Source: Thiodiazotropha sp040507225
Lineage (GTDB): Bacteria; Pseudomonadota; Gammaproteobacteria; Chromatiales; Chromatiaceae
Length of the DNA stretch: 64,000 nucleotides
NCBI GenBank assembly: GCA_040507225.1
Contig: JBEVVG010000001.1
Span: 682,001-746,000, forward strand
Direction: 5' to 3'
Shown here piece by piece: positions 44,206 to 52,278 of the stretch (its first letter is position 1; every line of letters starts with the position of its first letter). The notes under the pieces were generated by a model. The model was not told the DNA's origin, searched no databases, and saw nothing but the letters and a program-made list of their open reading frames with translations. The translations under genes were made by a program, and so were the position numbers.

Positions 44206-47200
44206 TCAGGTGAGGCCGTCATGCACATCGGTCTTGACCTCCGGTGCCGAATGCACCTGGTTACGCCCCATGCGTTTTGCCCGGTAGAGCGCGGTGTCCG
44301 CTTCACGAAGCAGTTGTTCCGTGGAACCCACCACTCCGGGAATCATGGTGGCAGTGCCGGCACTGATAGTGACCACGGATCCCACGGACGAGTGTGCATG
44401 TTCGATACCCAGTGCCTCCACCGCATGTCGAACCTTCTCTCCCAGATGGGTTACACCATCACGATCGGTATTCGGCAGAATCAGGATGAATTCCTCGCCC
44501 CCATAGCGGGCAACCAGATCGGTAGGTCTCAACAGTTGCGCATAGACCGCTTCGGCCACTGCCACCAGACAGTCATCGCCGGCCTGGTGGCCATAGGTGT
44601 CATTGAATGCCTTGAAATGGTCGACATCCAGCATGATCGTCGAGAGCGGCTGTTTCTCGCGCCGCAACCGGGTCCAGACTTCCTCGAGATAGTTGTCGGC
44701 GCGACGCCGGTTGGCCACGCCGGTCAATCCATCCCGTTCGGCAAGTCCCTGCAGTTCCTCATTGAGTTGCTCGAGGCGCGCAGTTCTCTCGACCACTTTC
44801 TGTTCCAGCGTACGTGAATAATCCTGTACCTGTTCATAGAGTCTTGCATTTTCTATGGCGACCGAAGCCTGAGCCGCCAGCAAACGAATCACTTCCACAC
44901 GTGCTTCGGTAAACACCCCTTGGGTCAGATTGTTTTCCATGTACAGAATGCCTTCGAAACGTTCCCTGCGCAGGGGCACGCAAAGCACGGATACGGGTTC
45001 GATGCTGAGAATGTAGGGGTCCTGGGTAAACTGGCCTTCACTCGCGGCGTTTTGCAGCACCACCGCCTCACCGCTATAGAGCACCTGGCTTATCAGAGTC
45101 ACGGGCAATGCGATACGACGGCCCTGTCCGTCCGGCACCCGGGAATGGGTTGGCACCTGATTACCGGTCGCCCCGTTCTCAGGCAGTTTGGCGGCCTCCA
45201 CCTTGAGTCGGCCATCCTTGCGCACCACCAGGCAACCCCACTGCCCTCCTGCATTCTCCAACAGTATACCCATGGTGGTTGTGAGCAACCGATCTAGGAC
45301 GATCTCACCGGAAATTTCCCGGGATGCCTTCATCACCGATGCCAGATCCAGGTCTGTGTCACCGAACGAGGTTTGCAGTTTTCGTCCCCCGTTGGCAATC
45401 TCAGACAATACCGGATACTCCTGTTCCATCAACATCACTTTGCGTTGCGCACCCCAGCGATCGTATAGATGATGCGCGCCGCGCAGGTAACCCTCAGCGG
45501 CCCGTTGCCGACCCAGTGCCAGCAGGTGTCCGGCAGCCCGCTCGCAGGCGGTGGCTTCGTCATGAAGAAATCCGCTGTTGCGCGCCCTCTCGATCGCTGC
45601 GTCGTAGCGCTCCAGGGCGGTCTCCCGGGCGCCGTCGAGTCGTTCGAGTTCGGCCTCCATCAAGAACTGAAGATGTCGGAAGTTGGCTTCGCAATTGTCC
45701 GCCCAGCGGGTCATGCGTGCGAGATCACGTTGCATGCGTGTACGGGTTTCCGCCTGCAGCGTCTGAGTCATTTGCGGGTAGTGGCTCGCAAGGGTGAGAA
45801 AGGCAACGATGTAGAAGCGCACGAGTTGCGGTAACGACATGGCCGACTTGATCAGTGCATCCTGTTCACGAACATGCTCTAGGGCCTCGTCATGATTACC
45901 ATACAGCAGGCAGATCTCGGCATGATAGATATGATAGTTGGCGATTCCCGTCATGAAGCGCCGCTTGCGCATCCCGGCGAGACACTGCTCCGCATCGAAG
46001 CTGTCGTCGCTCAGACTGCACGGGGAACGGGTCAAACCCAGCAGGTTACGTTGCAATTGCAGAAACAGGGTTCCGGAGTCGAGCGAATCCTGATAGGCGC
46101 ATTCACGAACGATCTCGAGATTCTCTGCATGCAGCCGGTGGGCGGTTTCCAGATCCAGGGTCGGGTCCCAGATCACGCAATCCTGAGCACTGTAGGCTAG
46201 ATAGAGCAAATCCCCCGACTGGTAGCCCGACTCGATGCCTTTTCGGAACCAGGGTGTCAGGCTGGACCAATGGTTGTTCCAATGATGCACGAACATGGCA
46301 TAGACATAGGTCACCCGGGCCTGTAGTGCCAGGTCGTCATATCGCTCGTTGATCGCCAGCCCCAACTGGGCGTATTCGTAACCCAGCGCAGGTTCGTCCA
46401 TCTCGCCGCACAACAGCATGCCGTAAGCCGCATAGACGAAAGCGGATTCCGGGCAGTTACCGGATCGCAGCGAGAGATTGACAGCCTTGAGCACCAGGAA
46501 TGGGAACAGGTTGCCGCTGCCGGATAGGAATGCCGCTGCGAAGATCTCCATCAACAGACGGTTTGCCGTTAACAGGGCGGGATCATCCACAGGTGGCGCA
46601 TCCACCAATTCCGCAATACGCCGTCCTCCGAGGTTGGTCTCGACCCGGCGGCGCTCCTCTACTATATCCTCCTGTGAAGGCCGATCCGTGATTTCGACCC
46701 CCAGCAGGGCCAGCCCCTGTATGGCGGACTGAATCGACTCCTGCATCCGTCCCAGGGTTGCATACTGACGGGTACGAGTGGCCAGGATATCACTGCGCTC
46801 CAGGTCCGATCGGGCATGCTCCAGCAGCACTTCGATCCAGTATTCAGCCGCTTCGGCGCGCCCTGTCAGATAGGCCGACTGCTGGGTCTCCTCTGCCAGT
46901 GAGCGCATCAGTGAGGGTAGTTTGCGCCAGGGGTCGGACGGTAAGAGTTCCTCCGCGACCTGCAGGTAGGCAAACGAGGATTCGTATGCGGATGAGTGCC
47001 GCGCGCGGTTCCCCGCACGCAGGTTCAACTCCATGAGTTGCTGACGTTCCTCAGCATCCTCGATCAGGCTCCGTCCCTCGTTGAGATGGCCGACAATATC
47101 GATCAGTCGCTCTTCAGCAACCCGGCTCCCGGCATGCTGAAGCAGCAGGCGCCCAACCGAGAGATGTACCTCGCCCAGCCTGTGAAAATCGATCAGCGCG

Positions 47201-49290
47201 TACGCAGCCTGTTGTACACGGTCATGCTGAAACCGATAGAGTGGATTAAACCCACGAGACTCCGCACCTTCACCCACAAGTCGGTAGTCGCTGTTCAACG
47301 GCAACACCACGTGCTGTTTCAACGCCGGCAACAAAGCTGCGGCAGTTTCGGCGACGGAGCGCTCGTAAATCGCAGAAAGCGTATGCAGATCAAAGGTATT
47401 GCCGATACAGGCTGCCAATTGCAAGGCCTGTTGGGTTGCCGGGTGTAAACGCCGCAGATTATCCACCATGAACGCAATGACATCGTTACTCACACCGGAC
47501 CAGCGCACGGCGTCCAGATCCCAGTTCCACCGCCCACTGGCCTGATCCGCAGTGATGGCGCCCTCTTTGTGGAGTTGGCGCAACAATTCATTGGTGAAGA
47601 AGGGATTACCCTGGGCCTTTTCGAAGAGCATGTCACTCAGCGGACCTGTCTCACCCACATCCCGGCTCAGGGTGTCCGCCACAAGACGCGCCACCGAGTT
47701 TTGATCGAGCGGTCCTATGGGCAGTTGTCGTACACGTCTCCTGACCTGCAAGTCATCGAGCAGCAGACGTAATGGATGCCCCGCGCTTACCTCATTACTG
47801 CGATAAGCGCCAATCAGTAAGAGGTGGGTGAGATCCCTCGAGGTCAACAGCCTGCGTAACAAATCCAGGGTCGGGGCATCGCTCCACTGAAGATCGTCGA
47901 GAAACAATACGACCGGGTGCCCTTCCCCGGCAAACACCCTCAGGAAGTTGATCAGCACGATATGCAGCCGGTTTCGTGCCTCTGCCGGTGGCAGTTCCGC
48001 TACCCCAGGCTGTGGTCCGATGATCAACTCCAGCTCAGGAACCAGATCCATTACAAGGCGAGCATTGGGCACCAGGGCATTGAGCAGTTGTTGGCGCCAA
48101 CGCTGCAACCGCGGATCCGTTTCCGATAAGACCGTTTGCACCAGTCCGCGAAACGCGCTGGCCAGTGCCGTATATGCATCACTGTGCTGAAACTGTTCGA
48201 ACTTTCCCTGCACCAGAAATCCGCGCTTACGCACCAGGGGACGGTCGATTTCATTGACCAGAGCTGACTTACCGACACCGGAATAGCCGTGCACCAGGCA
48301 AAACTCCGTCTCTCCCGTGCTCGCCACCCCCTCGAACATACCCAGCAACTCCTGCAGTTCCCTTTCGCGGCCGTACAGATTCTGCGGCACGAGGAATTTC
48401 TGCGGGACATCCTTTTCACCCAGAGTGAAGGGCTCGATCACGCGACCCGCAGCCAATCTGTCGGCACAATGACTCAGATCGTGGATCAATCCTTCGGTGC
48501 TCTGGTATCGGGCTTCGGGATTCTTTGACAACAGTTTCATTACAATGGAGGAAACCGCCTCGGGTACTGTCGGGGCGATCACGTGCGGTTCGGGAGGAAG
48601 ACAGCTGATATGACCGTAGACCCACTCGAGCAGGTCATTGGCCTGAAACGGGCGCGTTCCGGTCAGCAGTTCAAACAGCAGCACGCCAAGCGAATAATAG
48701 TCGGAGCGATAATCCAGATCGCGATTCATACGCCCGGTCTGTTCCGGCGAAATATAGGGGAGCGGTCCTTCCAGGTGGCGTGACGTCTGCACCGCCTGGC
48801 GCTCCTGATCCAGTTCAGATGCAATGTTGAAACCGGCCAGTGCGATCAGACCCTCCTGGCGGTTGACAAGCACATGTCGCGGGGTCAACGCCTTATGCAC
48901 GATATCCCGGGCATGAATGCCTCCCAGTGCGCGTGCGAGTTGCAAGGCGATCTCCAACGCCTCAGCCAGGGGCAGCCCTTTCCCGCCCGCATGGGAGAGA
49001 TGGGTATCCAGGGTTTCCTCATAGAGATCACCCACCAAGGCAAGATTGCCACTGCCATGAGACAAGAGTTCATAAACCTGGCGCACTCCGTCGACTTCGA
49101 TGAGATGACGGACGATGTGCCATTCACGGCGGATTCCAGCCACCTGTTGGCGGTCAGGATACTCGGCATCGAGGGTTTCCACCGCCAGCACAGTCCCATC
49201 GGCAAGACGACAGGCCCGGTAAACCAGTCGTCCTGCGGTGCGGTACATAACCGCACCGATCTCGTAGCCGGGAAGTTTGATTTCATTCAC
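44206..49290 (-). CDS. Pseudokinase-AAA ATPase-GAF-diguanylate cyclase multidomain sensor
   Basis: A 1694-residue protein. Residues about 8-275 adopt a protein-kinase-like fold. Close on 340 comes an AAA ATPase core with Walker A HGYSGVGKSAL, then a long helical region up to about 1320, a GAF domain (about 1325-1490) and a GGDEF domain with ARYGGEEF near 1595. RPTD upstream of GGEEF is a correct RxxD I-site, so the cyclase looks active and product-inhibited. The kinase fold has lost its catalytic residues: the VAIK lysine is E38, HRD is H132-K-A134, the Asn is H139, and DFG is G153-F-N155. SPEQ and the C-lobe are retained. The GTG start at 49290 is 30 bases after the preceding stop; the ORF's ATG at 49398 overlaps the upstream gene. 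Confidence 0.88.
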   Translation of the reverse strand: MNEIKLPGYEIGAVMYRTAGRLVYRACRLADGTVLAVETLDAEYPDRQQVAGIRREWHIVRHLIEVDGVRQVYELLSHGSGNLALVGDLYEETLDTHLSHAGGKGLPLAEALEIALQLARALGGIHARDIVHKALTPRHVLVNRQEGLIALAGFNIASELDQERQAVQTSRHLEGPLPYISPEQTGRMNRDLDYRSDYYSLGVLLFELLTGTRPFQANDLLEWVYGHISCLPPEPHVIAPTVPEAVSSIVMKLLSKNPEARYQSTEGLIHDLSHCADRLAAGRVIEPFTLGEKDVPQKFLVPQNLYGRERELQELLGMFEGVASTGETEFCLVHGYSGVGKSALVNEIDRPLVRKRGFLVQGKFEQFQHSDAYTALASAFRGLVQTVLSETDPRLQRWRQQLLNALVPNARLVMDLVPELELIIGPQPGVAELPPAEARNRLHIVLINFLRVFAGEGHPVVLFLDDLQWSDAPTLDLLRRLLTSRDLTHLLLIGAYRSNEVSAGHPLRLLLDDLQVRRRVRQLPIGPLDQNSVARLVADTLSRDVGETGPLSDMLFEKAQGNPFFTNELLRQLHKEGAITADQASGRWNWDLDAVRWSGVSNDVIAFMVDNLRRLHPATQQALQLAACIGNTFDLHTLSAIYERSVAETAAALLPALKQHVVLPLNSDYRLVGEGAESRGFNPLYRFQHDRVQQAAYALIDFHRLGEVHLSVGRLLLQHAGSRVAEERLIDIVGHLNEGRSLIEDAEERQQLMELNLRAGNRARHSSAYESSFAYLQVAEELLPSDPWRKLPSLMRSLAEETQQSAYLTGRAEAAEYWIEVLLEHARSDLERSDILATRTRQYATLGRMQESIQSAIQGLALLGVEITDRPSQEDIVEERRRVETNLGGRRIAELVDAPPVDDPALLTANRLLMEIFAAAFLSGSGNLFPFLVLKAVNLSLRSGNCPESAFVYAAYGMLLCGEMDEPALGYEYAQLGLAINERYDDLALQARVTYVYAMFVHHWNNHWSSLTPWFRKGIESGYQSGDLLYLAYSAQDCVIWDPTLDLETAHRLHAENLEIVRECAYQDSLDSGTLFLQLQRNLLGLTRSPCSLSDDSFDAEQCLAGMRKRRFMTGIANYHIYHAEICLLYGNHDEALEHVREQDALIKSAMSLPQLVRFYIVAFLTLASHYPQMTQTLQAETRTRMQRDLARMTRWADNCEANFRHLQFLMEAELERLDGARETALERYDAAIERARNSGFLHDEATACERAAGHLLALGRQRAAEGYLRGAHHLYDRWGAQRKVMLMEQEYPVLSEIANGGRKLQTSFGDTDLDLASVMKASREISGEIVLDRLLTTTMGILLENAGGQWGCLVVRKDGRLKVEAAKLPENGATGNQVPTHSRVPDGQGRRIALPVTLISQVLYSGEAVVLQNAASEGQFTQDPYILSIEPVSVLCVPLRRERFEGILYMENNLTQGVFTEARVEVIRLLAAQASVAIENARLYEQVQDYSRTLEQKVVERTARLEQLNEELQGLAERDGLTGVANRRRADNYLEEVWTRLRREKQPLSTIMLDVDHFKAFNDTYGHQAGDDCLVAVAEAVYAQLLRPTDLVARYGGEEFILILPNTDRDGVTHLGEKVRHAVEALGIEHAHSSVGSVVTISAGTATMIPGVVGSTEQLLREADTALYRAKRMGRNQVHSAPEVKTDVHDGLT

Positions 49291-49319
49291 CGGAGTGTTC
49301 CCGTCTCTGTGTGCGCCTG

Positions 49320-50036
49320 TCAGACACCAAACATTTTTTTGATAGTGAGGCTGTAATCTCTGTGGGCCGTGTCGCGCAGAGGATCTCCGTGGCCACACAC
49401 GGCATGTTTGAAGTTCAATCCCTTGAGGCGGGCAAAATCCTCACCACCCGGTTCGGCGCGCTGAACCCATACCGGTCCGAGATTGGCAGGAGTGAAGAAA
49501 CCCATCTGCTGCATCAGTTCCCGGGAGCTGTCGGAGAAAAACTCATCCGGCGCCAGCCAGTTCTGCAGTGCGTCACAAGCGATCAGGATACCGCCGTCAC
49601 GGTCCAGGTGCAGAATACCCTCGGGAATCCGGGTGGTATGAAACTCGAACAAAGCCGCATCGGAAATCGGCAGCGGTCCGTCGACGCTCAGGGTACGCGT
49701 GGCCTGCAAACCGGTTTCGTGCTGCATCCCCGGCATCACCCAGTACTCAGCGTCATAACGATCGACGTAGAAGGGATCGTCGCGGCCATGCAGTGACCCG
49801 AGCCTAATCACATCGGTGACGCGGCCCAGCCGGTCGAGTTCCGCCAGGCCTGAATCATCCAGACGAACGCTGTTGATGATGATCAGGCGTTCACCGTCGC
49901 GTACCACGGTCATGTTGCGGCTGAACTTCCAGTCCATCTCCTGGAGGACCGTTTCCATCGCACCACTGATGAAAAATACATCAGCAAAGATCTCTTGAAA
50001 ATCTCCATGGGACAGTGCCGCTGGGAATTGATCCAT
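49320..50036 (-). CDS. Metallo-beta-lactamase-like protein lacking canonical metal motif
   Basis: A 238-residue protein resembling DUF4336-type metallo-beta-lactamase-fold proteins: NMTVVRDGERLIIINSVRLDDSG, followed by VTDVIRLGSLHGRDDPFYVDRY, and IPEGILHLDRDGGILIACDALQNW. The HxHxDH motif is missing, since SLHGRDD is the nearest stretch. A conserved His remains in VCGHGDPL near the C-terminus. Enzyme activity is doubtful or altered. AGGAGT lies about 6 bases before the ATG at 50036, and only four bases separate it from the upstream stop, so it is co-transcribed with the GGCT-like gene and probably with the pseudokinase gene. Confidence 0.72.
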   Translation of the reverse strand: MDQFPAALSHGDFQEIFADVFFISGAMETVLQEMDWKFSRNMTVVRDGERLIIINSVRLDDSGLAELDRLGRVTDVIRLGSLHGRDDPFYVDRYDAEYWVMPGMQHETGLQATRTLSVDGPLPISDAALFEFHTTRIPEGILHLDRDGGILIACDALQNWLAPDEFFSDSSRELMQQMGFFTPANLGPVWVQRAEPGGEDFARLKGLNFKHAVCGHGDPLRDTAHRDYSLTIKKMFGV

Positions 50037-50040
50037 TGTG

Positions 50041-50865
50041 CTACTCCTCTATGTTGTCATCGTTGTATTGGTAGCGGCCTACATAGCGATACTCCCGGGC
50101 ATATTCGTTGAGATAGCCATTGAGATACTCGCGTTGGGCCTGATTCAGCCCTCCCTGTCGGATATCGTCCATGGTTTCGTCACCGTTGCTGGTGTCCAAC
50201 CGCTTCAGATGAAACAGGGTCATGTCACGCCCGCCGAAGAAGCCTCGCAGATATTCATGCAGAGGACGCGCATGAGACATGTCGAAAACCGCATCGCAGA
50301 GCGCGGTATAGTGTGGATGCTGTGCCAGGGAGCGGGCATCGAACACGGGGAAATCACCCGCAGGCGGCTGGAACAGCGGATGCGATTCGCTGCGATGCAC
50401 CGGGTGTGACATCAAAGCCTGCACATACTGAGGGTCGAGACCCGCCTGTCTTGCACCCTCGATGAGAATGTTGAGATAACGGCGACTCGGCAGACACTGA
50501 TTATCGATGAACCCCCGCATGCCGACATAGGTGAATGCTTCAACCCGGGATCCCTGCGCTTCGACTTCAAGCGTAATGCGCTGGTAACCATGACCACAGG
50601 CCTCCATGGCATCCAGGGAGGCCAGCGCCTCATCGGGGCAATCATACAGTATACCCAACACCCGGTCTCCCGGGAGCTCAGAGGTTTCAATATTTCCCAC
50701 GCCCCCCTCGTGGCGGAAGAAATGCTGCACATTGAAACAAAGACGCCATCCGTTCAGGACGCCCCGGCAGGATGCCAGCGGCTCAACACCCTTGGCCCTC
50801 AGTGAGGTGATGCTCATGTTGGAACCGTAGCCAAAGTAGCGAAACATGCCAGTATCAACCACCAT
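50041..50865 (-). CDS. Gamma-glutamylcyclotransferase-like protein
   Basis: A protein of about 274 residues whose N-terminal 120 residues match the GGCT/AIG2 fold: MFRYFGYGSNMS, GVLNGWRLCFNV, VLGILYDCPDEALASLDAMEACGHGYQRI. The glutamate in LDAMEACG is in place for the catalytic position. GGCT enzymes release 5-oxoproline from gamma-glutamyl compounds. The C-terminal 150 residues are unlike the core family and I do not recognise them. The start is 50865 or 50847, both ATG; the longer frame to 50961 is less likely. First gene of the minus-strand operon. Confidence 0.82.
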   Translation of the reverse strand: MVVDTGMFRYFGYGSNMSITSLRAKGVEPLASCRGVLNGWRLCFNVQHFFRHEGGVGNIETSELPGDRVLGILYDCPDEALASLDAMEACGHGYQRITLEVEAQGSRVEAFTYVGMRGFIDNQCLPSRRYLNILIEGARQAGLDPQYVQALMSHPVHRSESHPLFQPPAGDFPVFDARSLAQHPHYTALCDAVFDMSHARPLHEYLRGFFGGRDMTLFHLKRLDTSNGDETMDDIRQGGLNQAQREYLNGYLNEYAREYRYVGRYQYNDDNIEE

Positions 50866-51103
50866 TAAGCAAAAACACCATACAGGTCGGCATCCAACCC
50901 GGGGATGCTCGGCCATTCGGGCGATAATTCCAAAACCGCAAAGATATTCAAGTGGATTCAAACTGTTATTAAAGGTTTGTATCGACCTGCCGCCGGTTTA
51001 CTTTATTCCGCCGTTTTAGTCGAATAATGACATCTTTACCACACTCCCGGGCGATCTGTCAGGATTGCGGACCAGGAGGTGATGACAGGGAGAAGCCGGT
51101 CTC

Positions 51104-52138
51104 GTGATCGAAGCAAAAAATCAACACGGAAAGGCTGTCGACTGGTGGTTCATCTACAAAACCCCGGAGCACACGGGCCGGCCAGGCAATCAGGGATTCG
51201 ACTTCTTTTATTTCGATCCTGTAACAAATGCCCTGAGCCTCTCACCGGTTGGGCTGGACCAGGAAAACCAGGCCCTGAGTCACACCCTGAGCGGAATCTT
51301 CGAGTCACCCGAAACGGCCGGTTATCTTGTGTACAACGACGAACATGTCGATCAGGAGGAGAACCGTTCCGGCAAAGGACACTGCAAAGGCATCCTGGCT
51401 TTCGACAAGACCACCGACTCCGGTCTTTTCCTGCTTCACTCCACGCCCAGGTTTCCTGCGCAAGGGATGCTCAGGTTGCCTCAGGACGAGACCATCTATG
51501 GGCAATCCTTCCTGTGTGTAACCTTGCCGGACTATGCGACGGCGAACCGCATCGCACAACAGATGCTCACTCAGCAAAACCCACAAATCCTTAAAGGTAA
51601 TTCACGCATACCGGGCACCATCAATACGCACGAACCGCTATCGCGACTGTTCCACGGAGACACCGAACCCGAGGCGGATACCCCCTCCACACTTTCGTTC
51701 AATTCCAGAGGGGGTAAGTCATTCCTGCTCATCGCGAAGAGCCGTAAGTGGGGGGAGGACTTCTGGTTGGACCTGGTCTCCCCGGCGCTGGGTTGCGACC
51801 TGGTGGTTGAAACCTGGAGACGAGGCAACGTAACACCCCTGCAGGATCAACACTCAAGCGACTTCGATGATGACGTACTGAATCTGCTGTTCAAGGTGCC
51901 TCCCGAATTGACCTACCGTTGGCCCTACACCAAGGATCATGCCAAATGGGCCGTCGCCCTGAACAATCCGTTGAGTGACAAGCCTTGGGTTTGCGTGGCA
52001 GACCTCAATCGCATGGTTTCACAGGAACGGAGAGGGGGTGGGAGTCTCTGCTTCGAGGAACCAGAGCTGTGGAAGGCCCTGCAGCAAGCCGAGACAAAAT
52101 TGCATGAACTGGCCCGCTTAACCAGGGATCATTCCTGA
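51104..52138 (+). CDS. DNase II-family deoxyribonuclease
   Basis: A 344-residue homologue of eukaryotic acid DNase II (deoxyribonuclease II). It matches along its length: GKAVDWWFIYKTP near the start, YLVYNDE, GHCKGILAFD (H93-x-K95), LLHSTPRFP, YGQSFLCVTLP, then DHAKWAV (H279-x-K281) and WVCVADLNRM with RRGGGSLC near the end. The two HxK motifs are the active-site pair of this PLD-like fold. Family enzymes cut double-stranded DNA without divalent metal at low pH. No signal peptide is seen. The start is a GTG with GGGAG about 11 bases upstream. Bacterial members are uncommon. It converges on the phospholipase C-type gene. Confidence 0.9.
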   Translation: MIEAKNQHGKAVDWWFIYKTPEHTGRPGNQGFDFFYFDPVTNALSLSPVGLDQENQALSHTLSGIFESPETAGYLVYNDEHVDQEENRSGKGHCKGILAFDKTTDSGLFLLHSTPRFPAQGMLRLPQDETIYGQSFLCVTLPDYATANRIAQQMLTQQNPQILKGNSRIPGTINTHEPLSRLFHGDTEPEADTPSTLSFNSRGGKSFLLIAKSRKWGEDFWLDLVSPALGCDLVVETWRRGNVTPLQDQHSSDFDDDVLNLLFKVPPELTYRWPYTKDHAKWAVALNNPLSDKPWVCVADLNRMVSQERRGGGSLCFEEPELWKALQQAETKLHELARLTRDHS

Positions 52139-52278
52139 ACCCCCGGATCATCGACGGTCCAGGATCGCGCGAATCGGGCCTGAATGGATCTCCTGCAAAC
52201 CTGCTCACGCAAGAACGCTGCAGATTATGGCGTCAGGACGCCATATTTTTCGGTCCTTCTCAATTATCAGGACACAGC

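Noticed and set aside
44206..49398. Longer start at 49398 for the pseudokinase-GGDEF gene
   Set aside because: It would overlap the upstream MBL-like gene by 79 bases; the GTG at 49290 fits the spacing.
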